From the NCBI RefSeq assembly GCF_027497355.1, contig NZ_CP114909.1, forward strand, positions 310,001-374,000: a stretch of DNA of 64,000 bases. The letters run 5' to 3'. The notes beneath the pieces were generated by a model. The model made no database searches, had not been told where the DNA came from, and saw nothing but the letters and a program-made list of their open reading frames with translations. The position numbers and the translations under genes are program-made. Source of the stretch: Micromonospora sp. WMMA1947. Lineage in GTDB: Bacteria > Actinomycetota > Actinomycetes > Mycobacteriales > Micromonosporaceae. Shown piece by piece: positions 57,796-64,000 of this stretch (position 1 is the first letter of the stretch; each line of letters begins with the position of its first letter).

Positions 57796-59259
57796 TCACC
57801 GCCCGGCGCCCACCCGCTCGTCACTGGTCAGCCGGTCACCCGCCCGGTACGGCGCGAGCTCGGCGGCCAGCCCCTCGCTGACCCGCACGTGCACCAGGGT
57901 GCCCTCGGGCAGGTGCGCGGTGCTCAGCACCTCACCCTGCCGGTGCACCCGGGAGACCAGGTCACCCCGGTCGTACGGGAGCACCGCGCGCACCTCGACG
58001 GCCGGCCGGGGCAGCCGCCGCTCGACCGCCTCGCGCAGCTCCTCGATCCCGCGCCCGCTGTGGGCGGAGACGAAGACCGCATCCGGCCAGAGCCGCTTGA
58101 GGCGCAGCATCGTCTCCTCGTCGGTGGCGTCGGTCTTGTTCACCACCAGTAGTTCCGGCAGCCGGTCGGCGCCCACCTCGGCGAGCACCTCGCGGACCGC
58201 CCGGACCTGCTCCTCCGGATCCGGGTGGGTGCCGTCGACCACGTGCACGACCAGGTCCGCGTCGGCGACCTCCTCCAGCGTCGAGCGGAACGCCTCGACG
58301 ATCTGGTGCGGCAGGTGCCGGACGAACCCGACCGTGTCGGACAGCGTGTAGAGCCGCCCGTCGGACGTGGTGGCCCGGCGGGTGGTCGGGTCCAGCGTGG
58401 CGAACAGCGCGTTCTCCACCAGCACCCCCGCCCCGGTCAGGCGGTTGAGCAGGCTGGACTTGCCGGCGTTGGTGTAGCCGGCGATCGCCACCGCGGGCAC
58501 CGCGTTACGGGTACGCCGGGCGCGCTTGGTCTGGCGTACCGTCGCCATGCTCTTGATCTCGCGGCGCAGCCGCGCGATGCGGTGGCGGATGCGCCGCCGG
58601 TCGGTCTCCAGCTTGGTCTCACCGGGACCGCGCAGGCCCACGCCGCCGCCGGCGCCACCGCCGCGGCCGCTACCACCGGTCTGCCGGGAGAGCGTCTCGC
58701 CCCAACCGCGCAGGCGCGGCAGCAGGTATTCGAGCTGGGCCAGCTCGACCTGCGCCTTGCCCTCCTTGCTCTTGGCGTGCTGGGCGAAGATGTCCAGGAT
58801 CAGGGCGGTCCGGTCGACCACCTTGACCTTGGTGCGCTGCTCCAGGTTGCGCAGCTGCGACGGCGACAGCTCACCGTCGCAGATGATCGTGTCGGCGCCG
58901 GTGGACAGCACCACCGCGCCCAGGTCGTCGACCTTGCCGCGGCCGATGTACGTGGCCGGGTCGGGCCGGTGACGACGCTGGATCAGCCCTTCGAGCACCT
59001 GCGAGCCGGCCGTCTCGGCCAGCGCCGCCAGCTCGGTGAGGCTGTTGTCGGCGTCGGTCTGGGTGCCCTCGGTCCAGACCCCGACCAGGACGACCCGCTC
59101 CAGCCGGAGCTGGCGGTATTCGACCTCGGTGATGTCGGTGAGTTCGGTGGAGAGGCCGGGGACCCGCCGCAGCGCCTGCCGCTCCGACAGCTCGTACTCG
59201 CCTGTGGTGGCCTCGAGCTCGTCGTCCGTGTAGGGATGGAAGGTCTCCTGCTCGCGCAA
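57796..59259 (-). CDS. hflX: GTPase HflX
   Basis: 487 aa from TTG at 59259, the only start with a ribosome binding site (AGGAGA, 6 nt) that keeps the family N-terminus. HflX domain (LIQRRHRPDPATYIGRGK, IICDGELSPSQLRNLEQ), Gly-rich linker GGSGRGGGAGGG, then GRGPGETKLE-type GPGETKLETDRR and the G domain: GYTNAGKSS (G1), DTVGFV (G3) and NKTD (G4). It splits or rescues stalled ribosomes in heat and stress. Divergent from the malic enzyme gene. Confidence 0.96.
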   Translation of the reverse strand: MREQETFHPYTDDELEATTGEYELSERQALRRVPGLSTELTDITEVEYRQLRLERVVLVGVWTEGTQTDADNSLTELAALAETAGSQVLEGLIQRRHRPDPATYIGRGKVDDLGAVVLSTGADTIICDGELSPSQLRNLEQRTKVKVVDRTALILDIFAQHAKSKEGKAQVELAQLEYLLPRLRGWGETLSRQTGGSGRGGGAGGGVGLRGPGETKLETDRRRIRHRIARLRREIKSMATVRQTKRARRTRNAVPAVAIAGYTNAGKSSLLNRLTGAGVLVENALFATLDPTTRRATTSDGRLYTLSDTVGFVRHLPHQIVEAFRSTLEEVADADLVVHVVDGTHPDPEEQVRAVREVLAEVGADRLPELLVVNKTDATDEETMLRLKRLWPDAVFVSAHSGRGIEELREAVERRLPRPAVEVRAVLPYDRGDLVSRVHRQGEVLSTAHLPEGTLVHVRVSEGLAAELAPYRAGDRLTSDERVGAGR

Positions 59260-59285
59260 ACTGCGTCTCCTGTCCGTTTTGTGCA

Positions 59286-59305
59286 GCGCCGAGAATTTTC
59301 GGCGC
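59286..59305. promoter_or_regulatory. Hairpin/palindrome between hflX and the malic enzyme gene
   Basis: GCGCCGAGAATTTTCGGCGC pairs over nine positions (one G-T), giving a 20-bp near-palindrome 27 bp upstream of hflX. Could be an operator or a leader hairpin. Confidence 0.35.
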
Positions 59306-59455
59306 GTGACAGCAATCCTGACATGTGACAACGCCGGGCGCACCTGTGTTATGCCCGTGACGCTACCGACGGGTAGCGGGGGCGGATGCCGGGCGACCTG
59401 GGCGGGCGAGTAGAAATGCCAGTCGAGCCGCTCAGCGCCGACGGAGGAGTTTCTC

Positions 59456-60928
59456 GTGGCCAACACCCGACTGCCGAGTGCCGGATTCTCCATCACCATC
59501 CGGATCGCGGTACCCGCCGACGCCTCCTCCATCGGCCGCCTCACCACCGCCGCCGGCGAGGCCGGGGCCATCGTCACCGCGCTGGACGTGGTCGACTCCG
59601 ACCCCGCCCACGTGATCGTCGACCTCACCTGCGACACCGCCGACGCCGGACACGCCGACCAGGTCGTCGACGCGCTCACCGCGCTCGACGGGGTGGACGT
59701 GCGCAAGGTCTCCGACCGCACCTTCCTGCTGCACCTCGGCGGCAAGATCGAGGTGACCCCGAAGGTCGCGCTGCGCACCCGCGACGAGCTGTCCCGCGCG
59801 TACACCCCGGGCGTGGCCCGGGTCTGCATGGCGATCGCGGAGAACCCGGCCGACGCCCGCCGGCTCACCATCAAGCGCAACACCGTCGCGGTGGTCAGTG
59901 ACGGCACCGCGGTGCTCGGCCTGGGCAACCTCGGCCCGGCCGCGTCGCTGCCGGTGATGGAGGGCAAGGCCGCGCTGTTCAAGCGCTTCGGCGGGGTGGA
60001 CGCCTGGCCGGTCGTGCTGGACACCCAGGACACCGACGAGATCGTGGCGATCGTCAAGGCGATCGCGCCCGCGTACGGCGGCATCAACCTGGAGGACATC
60101 GCCGCGCCGCGCTGCTTCGAGATCGAGGCCCGGCTGCGCGAGGCGCTGGACATCCCGGTCTTCCACGACGACCAGCACGGCACCGCGATCTGCGTGCTGG
60201 CCGCGCTGACGAACGCGCTGCGCGTCGTGGGCAAGCAGCTCGCGGACGTCCGGGTCGTGGTCTCCGGCGCCGGCGCGGCCGGCACCGCGATCATGAAGTT
60301 GCTGCTGCGCCAGGGCGTGGGCGACATCATCGCGTACGACCGCCAGGGCGCCCTGCACCGCGGCCTGCCGGACCTCAACCCGGCCTGGCAGTGGCTGGCC
60401 GAGAACACCAACAAGGAGAACTACTCCGGTGACCTGGCCGGGGCGGTACGCGGCGCGGACGTGTTCATCGGTGTGAGCGCGCCGAACCTGCTCACCGGCG
60501 AGGACGTCGCCCAGATGGCGAAGGACTCGATCGTCTTCGCGCTGGCGAACCCCGACCCGGAGGTGGACCCGCGGGAGGCGCGCAAGTACGCCGCAGTGGT
60601 CGCCACCGGCCGCTCGGACCAGCCGAACCAGATCAACAACGTGCTCGCCTTCCCCGGCGTGTTCCGCGGCATGCTCGACGCGCACGCCGAGGAGTTCACC
60701 GAGGAGATGGCGCTCGCCGCGGCCCGGGCCATCGCGGACGTGGTGGGCGAGGACAAGATCAACCCGACGGTGATCGTGCCGAGCGTGTTCGACTCCCGGG
60801 TCGCCCCGGCGGTGGCCGCCGCGGTGCGGGCCGCAGCCCAGAACCCGGCCGCCACGCCGGCGCCCGCGGCCGACCCGGGCCCGGCCGACCTGCCCGAGAT
60901 CGCCGCCAACGCCAGCGCCACCCCCTGA
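59456..60928 (+). CDS. NAD(P)-dependent malic enzyme with N-terminal ACT domain
   Basis: 490 aa from GTG at 59456 (GGAGGAG about 7 nt upstream). Residues 12-85 form an ACT domain (ITIRIAVPADASSIGRL); then the malic domain (RAYTPGVARVC, VVSDGTAVLGLGNLG, HDDQHGTAICV with metal ligands) and an NAD-binding fold (VVSGAGAAGTAIMKLL). Oxidatively decarboxylates malate to pyruvate, joining the TCA cycle to pyruvate and supplying NAD(P)H. The ACT domain suggests amino-acid control. Cofactor preference cannot be told by eye. Ends in repeats. Confidence 0.94.
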   Translation: MANTRLPSAGFSITIRIAVPADASSIGRLTTAAGEAGAIVTALDVVDSDPAHVIVDLTCDTADAGHADQVVDALTALDGVDVRKVSDRTFLLHLGGKIEVTPKVALRTRDELSRAYTPGVARVCMAIAENPADARRLTIKRNTVAVVSDGTAVLGLGNLGPAASLPVMEGKAALFKRFGGVDAWPVVLDTQDTDEIVAIVKAIAPAYGGINLEDIAAPRCFEIEARLREALDIPVFHDDQHGTAICVLAALTNALRVVGKQLADVRVVVSGAGAAGTAIMKLLLRQGVGDIIAYDRQGALHRGLPDLNPAWQWLAENTNKENYSGDLAGAVRGADVFIGVSAPNLLTGEDVAQMAKDSIVFALANPDPEVDPREARKYAAVVATGRSDQPNQINNVLAFPGVFRGMLDAHAEEFTEEMALAAARAIADVVGEDKINPTVIVPSVFDSRVAPAVAAAVRAAAQNPAATPAPAADPGPADLPEIAANASATP

Positions 60929-60964
60929 CCCGCTCCGCGCCGACCTCGCGCCGGGCCTCGCGCG

Positions 60965-61018
60965 CGAGATCTTGGAAGGATATGGCCCTCATAGGGGCCG
61001 AAATCTTCCAAGATCTCG
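60965..61018. repeat. Intergenic inverted repeat, family B-like copy 3
   Basis: Arms CGAGATCTTGGAAG and CTTCCAAGATCTCG (with TGGCCC/GGGGCC inside). Shares the AGATCTTG theme with the two family B copies but is a variant. Confidence 0.65.
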
Positions 61019-61046
61019 TGCATGCCTTCGGCAAGCCGTTCGCGCC

Positions 61047-61107
61047 GTTGACCAAGGAGTTTGCGTCCCCTGGGGGCCAGAAATCCGCCGCAAACTCCTT
61101 GATCAAC
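61047..61107. repeat. Intergenic inverted repeat, family C copy 2
   Basis: Arms GTTGACCAAGGAGTTTGCG and CGCAAACTCCTTGATCAAC (one mismatch in 19). It overlaps the 3' end of dapF (stop at 61103). Confidence 0.8.
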
Positions 61108-61957
61108 CGTGAAGGTCGCCCAGGGCGGACGGGGTCAGGGTGCCTGTGGCCACCAGGACGGCGGGGCCGGACAGCCAGCAGGAGTCGGCCGTCACGGTGA
61201 CCGTGAGGCGTCCGCCTGGCACGTCCACAGTCACCGTGCCGATGTCCAGGCCGGCGTCGCGCAACGCCACCGCGGCCACCGCGCACGCGCCGGTGCCGCA
61301 GGAGAGCGTCTCGGCCGAGCCGCGCTCGTACACCCGCATCAGCACGTGCCCGTCGGTGCCGTCGACCGGCTCGCCCGGCGTGGTGAACTCGACGTTCACC
61401 CCGGACGGGAAGATCCCGGCATCCACCCCGGGCGCGCGGGTGAGGTCGAGCGCCGTCAGTTCCAGCGCGGCGGGCAGCGCGCACACCAGGTGCGGGTTGC
61501 CGACGTCCACCGCGGTGCCGGGCAGCGTCAGCCCGCCGAGCGTGGCGGTCGCCGTGTCGTACAGCCGGGGGCGGCGCATCTCGACCGCCACGTCCGCGCC
61601 CTCGACCCGGGCGCGCACCAGGCCGGCGCGGGTCGCGATCGGCAGCGTCCCGCCCGACGGGGCGGCCAGCGACCGGTCCAGCAGGTAGCGCACGAACACC
61701 CGGGCCCCGTTGCCGCACATCTCGGCGAACGAGCCGTCGGAGTTCCAGTAGTCCATGAACCACTCGGCCTCACCCGCGAGGGCGACGCCCTCGGGGTGCT
61801 TGGCGGCCCGTACGACGCGCAGCACGCCGTCGCCGCCGAGCCCGCGTCGCCTGTCGCAGAGCGCGGCGACCAGGCCGGGTGTCAGGTCGAGGGTGCCGTC
61901 CGGGTCGGGCAGGATGACGAAGTCGTTGCCGGTGCCGTGACCCTTGGTGAACTCCAC
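61103..61957 (-). CDS. dapF: Diaminopimelate epimerase
   Basis: 284 aa from GTG at 61957, the only in-frame start near KGHGTGNDFV. Interconverts LL- and meso-diaminopimelate for lysine and peptidoglycan. Both catalytic Cys are seen: Cys81 (EMCGNGARVF) and Cys220 (LSCGTGACAV). 7 bp downstream of miaA, so cotranscribed. Its stop is inside a family C repeat. Confidence 0.96.
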   Translation of the reverse strand: MEFTKGHGTGNDFVILPDPDGTLDLTPGLVAALCDRRRGLGGDGVLRVVRAAKHPEGVALAGEAEWFMDYWNSDGSFAEMCGNGARVFVRYLLDRSLAAPSGGTLPIATRAGLVRARVEGADVAVEMRRPRLYDTATATLGGLTLPGTAVDVGNPHLVCALPAALELTALDLTRAPGVDAGIFPSGVNVEFTTPGEPVDGTDGHVLMRVYERGSAETLSCGTGACAVAAVALRDAGLDIGTVTVDVPGGRLTVTVTADSCWLSGPAVLVATGTLTPSALGDLHG

Positions 61958-61964
61958 GCTCCCA

Positions 61965-62870
61965 TCATGGCCGATGCTCGGCGACCACCCGCAGGGCAGT
62001 GTCGAGAAACGCGGGCGACGCCGAGTCCAGCCAGTGCACGCGCGGGTCACGCCGGAACCAGGAGCGCTGCCGGCGCACGAACCGGCGGGTGGCGCGGATC
62101 GTCTCCTCGTACGCTTCGACCTCGGTCAGCTCCCCGGCCAGGAACCGCAGCACCTGCTGGTAGCCGAGCGCCCGGCTCGCCGTCCGCCCCTCGGGCAGTC
62201 CTTCGCCGACCAGCGCCCGCACCTCGTCGACCAGGCCGTCGGCCCACATCCGGTCCACCCGCAGCGCGATCCGCTCGTCCAGCGCGGCGGTGTCCAGGTC
62301 CACGCCGAGCTGCACCGACGGGTAGTACGGCGTGGGCGACGGCAGCGACGCGGTGAACGGCGCGCCGGTCAGCTCGATCACCTCCAGCGCCCGCACGATC
62401 CGCCGCCCGTTCGTGGGCAGGATGCTCGCCGCCGCGCCCGGGTCGGCCTCGGCCAGCCGCGCGTGCAGCGGCAGGGGGCCGACCGCCGCGAGTTCCGCCT
62501 CCAGCCGCTCCCGCAGCGCCGGGTCGGTGCCGGGGAACTCGAACTGTTCCAGCACCGCCCGCACGTACAGCCCGGAGCCGCCGACGAGCAGCGGCACCCG
62601 TCCCCGGGCCAGGATGTCGTCGACCGCCGCGCGGGCCAGCGTCTGGTACTCGGCGACGCTGGCCGGCTCGGTCACCGGCCAGATGTCCAGCAGGTGATGC
62701 GGCACGCCCTCGCGTTCGGCCGGCGTGAGCTTGGCGGTGCCGATGTCCATGCCCCGGTAGAGCTGCATCGAGTCGGCGTTCACCACCTCGCCGCCGAGCG
62801 CGTGGGCCAGCGCGATGCTCAGCGCCGACTTCCCGGCCGCTGTCGGCCCGACCACGGCGACGACCCTCAC
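61965..62870 (-). CDS. miaA: tRNA dimethylallyltransferase
   Basis: 301 aa from GTG at 62870 (GGGAG 5 nt upstream), overlapping the upstream stop by GTGA. Adds a dimethylallyl group to A37 of tRNAs that read codons beginning with U. P-loop GPTAAGKS at 8-15, NADSMQLYRGMDIGTAK, DIWPVTEPASVAEYQ and RRQRSWFRRD are all family hallmarks. Middle gene of a three-gene operon; its substrate DMAPP is a product of the pathway dxs starts. Confidence 0.97.
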   Translation of the reverse strand: MRVVAVVGPTAAGKSALSIALAHALGGEVVNADSMQLYRGMDIGTAKLTPAEREGVPHHLLDIWPVTEPASVAEYQTLARAAVDDILARGRVPLLVGGSGLYVRAVLEQFEFPGTDPALRERLEAELAAVGPLPLHARLAEADPGAAASILPTNGRRIVRALEVIELTGAPFTASLPSPTPYYPSVQLGVDLDTAALDERIALRVDRMWADGLVDEVRALVGEGLPEGRTASRALGYQQVLRFLAGELTEVEAYEETIRATRRFVRRQRSWFRRDPRVHWLDSASPAFLDTALRVVAEHRP

Positions 62871-63586
62871 GCCCGCTCCCAGTTCGCCACGAAGTAGGCA
62901 ACGCCGTAGGGGGCGCGGTGGTAGCTCAGCTCGCCGCGCCAGTCGCCGCCCGCCGCGCCGACCGCGCCGGCCAGCACCTGCCACGGCGCCCGCCCGGCGA
63001 CCCTCAGCTCCGCCGACAGCTCCGGGTCCAGGCCGAGCAGGGCGTCCGCGTCCGCACCGGCCAGGGCAACCGCAACCCCTTCGTCGTACGCCTCGGCGCG
63101 CGGGTCGTCGTACCCCGGCGCCTTGACGCCCCGGCAGGCGGACCCGTCACCGAGCACGAGCAGCGCGACCCGCGGGTCGTCGTCGAGGATCAGGCTCGCG
63201 CCGAACGCCGCGCACTCCGCCGGCGTGGCGTCGTGCGCCACCGACCGGGCCAGCCGGGGCAGCTCGGTGCCGGAGCGGTTCAGCAGCCACGCGCCGACGG
63301 TCAGGCTCAGCGGCAGGCGGTCCCCGCCCGCGCAGTTGACCTTCCAGAGCCGCACGCGCCGGTCCAGCCCGTACGGGCGAAGCGAACCGTGCTCGGCGGA
63401 GTTGAACAGGACGGTCTCCGGCCCTCCGCCGACGAGCAGGATCGCCTCGGGCTCGGCGGCGAGCAGCCGGGCGACAGCGGCGTCGGCGGCGGCGCGCAGG
63501 TCGTCCAGCTCGGGCGCGGCGGCGCCGGCCAGCTCGGGCACGATAAGCGGCGGGTGGGGGCAGACGGCGGCGGCAACCAGTGGCAC
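62867..63586 (-). CDS. LigB-fold (class III extradiol dioxygenase-like) protein
   Basis: 239 aa from GTG at 63586. [10 protein letters not shown] near the N-terminus and a catalytic-like [12 protein letters not shown] recall the LigB/AMMECR fold; [10 protein letters not shown] and [10 protein letters not shown] follow. Metal-ligand His residues of true dioxygenases are only partly evident (H11, H125), so activity is doubtful. It is regularly found upstream of miaA in actinobacteria. Overlaps miaA by GTGA. TAGGTT 6 nt before the GTG suggests a leaderless message. Confidence 0.85.
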   Translation of the reverse strand: MPLVAAAVCPHPPLIVPELAGAAAPELDDLRAAADAAVARLLAAEPEAILLVGGGPETVLFNSAEHGSLRPYGLDRRVRLWKVNCAGGDRLPLSLTVGAWLLNRSGTELPRLARSVAHDATPAECAAFGASLILDDDPRVALLVLGDGSACRGVKAPGYDDPRAEAYDEGVAVALAGADADALLGLDPELSAELRVAGRAPWQVLAGAVGAAGGDWRGELSYHRAPYGVAYFVANWERA

Positions 63587-63592
63587 GCCCCA

Positions 63593-63598
63593 AACCTA
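63593..63598 (-). promoter_or_regulatory. -10-like hexamer TAGGTT for a leaderless transcript
   Basis: Ends 6 nt before the GTG at 63586 on the minus strand, without a ribosome binding site. Confidence 0.35.
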
Positions 63599-63789
63599 TC
63601 GGGATCTCCCGGTGCGTCCCCGCGCCGATCCGGTCATCGAGGGCGTACAACACCGTATGGTCACGGTCGGCGACAGGCGCTCGACACGGACGGGGGCGGA
63701 CCTGTGACAATGCCGGGAGAAAGTTTGCTGCGCCGTGGCGGCGAACGAGGGGGCTGTCCCCTCGGCGCCGGGAGAACGAGGATGGGCAC

Positions 63790-64000
63790 ATGAGCGACTG
63801 GACTGCCTTCGGACGGGTCGACGAGGACGGCACCGTCTACGTCAAGACCGCCGAGGGCGAGCGGGTGGTCGGATCCTGGCAGGCAGGGGCACCGGAGGAA
63901 GGGCTCGCCCACTTCGCCCGGCGCTACGCCGACCTGGTGACCGAGGTCGATCTGACCGAGGCCCGGCTCAACTCGGGCGCGGCTGACGCCGGCCACTCCC
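63790..64000 (+). CDS. DUF349-like protein, 3' end outside the window
   Basis: ATG at 63790 (GAGGATGGG upstream); 70 residues are visible. [19 protein letters not shown] and [23 protein letters not shown] match the N-terminus of DUF349 proteins, helical proteins of unknown function; a homologue lies in this position near miaA in mycobacteria, as I recall. Divergent from the LigB-like gene by about 200 bp. Confidence 0.75.
   Translation, partial: MSDWTAFGRVDEDGTVYVKTAEGERVVGSWQAGAPEEGLAHFARRYADLVTEVDLTEARLNSGAADAGHS

Overview
The window is very GC-rich actinobacterial DNA and looks like a chromosome of Micromonospora or a close relative (Micromonosporaceae). GTG starts are common, genes are tightly packed, and several genes overlap by four bases (GTGA or ATGA). 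From memory, the gene order from dxs through the two trkA-type genes, dut, suhB-like, sigA, sigB, ideR, nrdR, lexA, hflX, dapF and miaA follows the core order of other actinobacteria, including Mycobacterium tuberculosis. No tRNA, rRNA, CRISPR array, transposase or phage gene was seen. Sixty-one protein genes are called; the first and last run off the window.

Layout. 1-10.5 kb is the least familiar part: a C39-type peptidase, two paralogous one-helix beta-propeller proteins, three paralogous polytopic membrane proteins that resemble GT-C glycosyltransferases, and a lipoprotein. 10.5-11.4 kb is a cluster of intergenic inverted repeats around one acetyltransferase. 11.4-25 kb is housekeeping: dxs, anmK, an RNA methyltransferase overlapping a KimA-like potassium transporter, divergent paired TrkA-type regulators, an OB-fold/DUF3159 pair, DUF3710, dut, DUF3093, a Zn-ribbon DUF4193 protein and a LytR_C (Cei-like) protein. 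25-42 kb holds an inositol-phosphatase-like gene, the principal sigma factor, a helicase, a TRIC-type channel, a pseudouridine degradation pair (psuG plus PfkB kinase), a BrnT-like toxin/ribbon-helix-helix pair, LtrA, an HhH repair protein, a secreted subtilisin, a large methyltransferase, dtd, a Spo0M-like protein and the SigB-type sigma factor. 42-51 kb holds an ArsR/SRPBCC/VOC operon, a GNAT-CoA-ligase protein acetyltransferase next to an AcuC deacetylase, a rhodanese, an IdeR-type repressor and small genes. 51-64 kb holds nrdR-nrdJ, lexA, a Gly-rich membrane protein, hflX, a malic enzyme, the LigB-like/miaA/dapF operon and the start of a DUF349-like gene.

How the genes work together: transcription control is concentrated here (two principal-type sigma factors, IdeR, LexA, NrdR, ArsR). 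nrdR-nrdJ links deoxynucleotide supply to NrdR through two candidate boxes 31 bp apart. lexA has two SOS boxes in its promoter. The K+ transporter and its two candidate gating subunits are divergently arranged. acuC and pat look like a lysine deacetylation/acetylation pair.

Most notable observations: a 204-bp stretch of perfect identity between the two sigma factor genes (probable gene conversion); four families of intergenic inverted repeats, one of which supplies stop codons, and in one case a start codon and ribosome binding site, to flanking genes; the candidate NrdR and LexA boxes; a recurring -10-like hexamer 6-9 nt before GTG starts that suggests leaderless transcripts; and the uncharacterised membrane-protein cluster at the left end.
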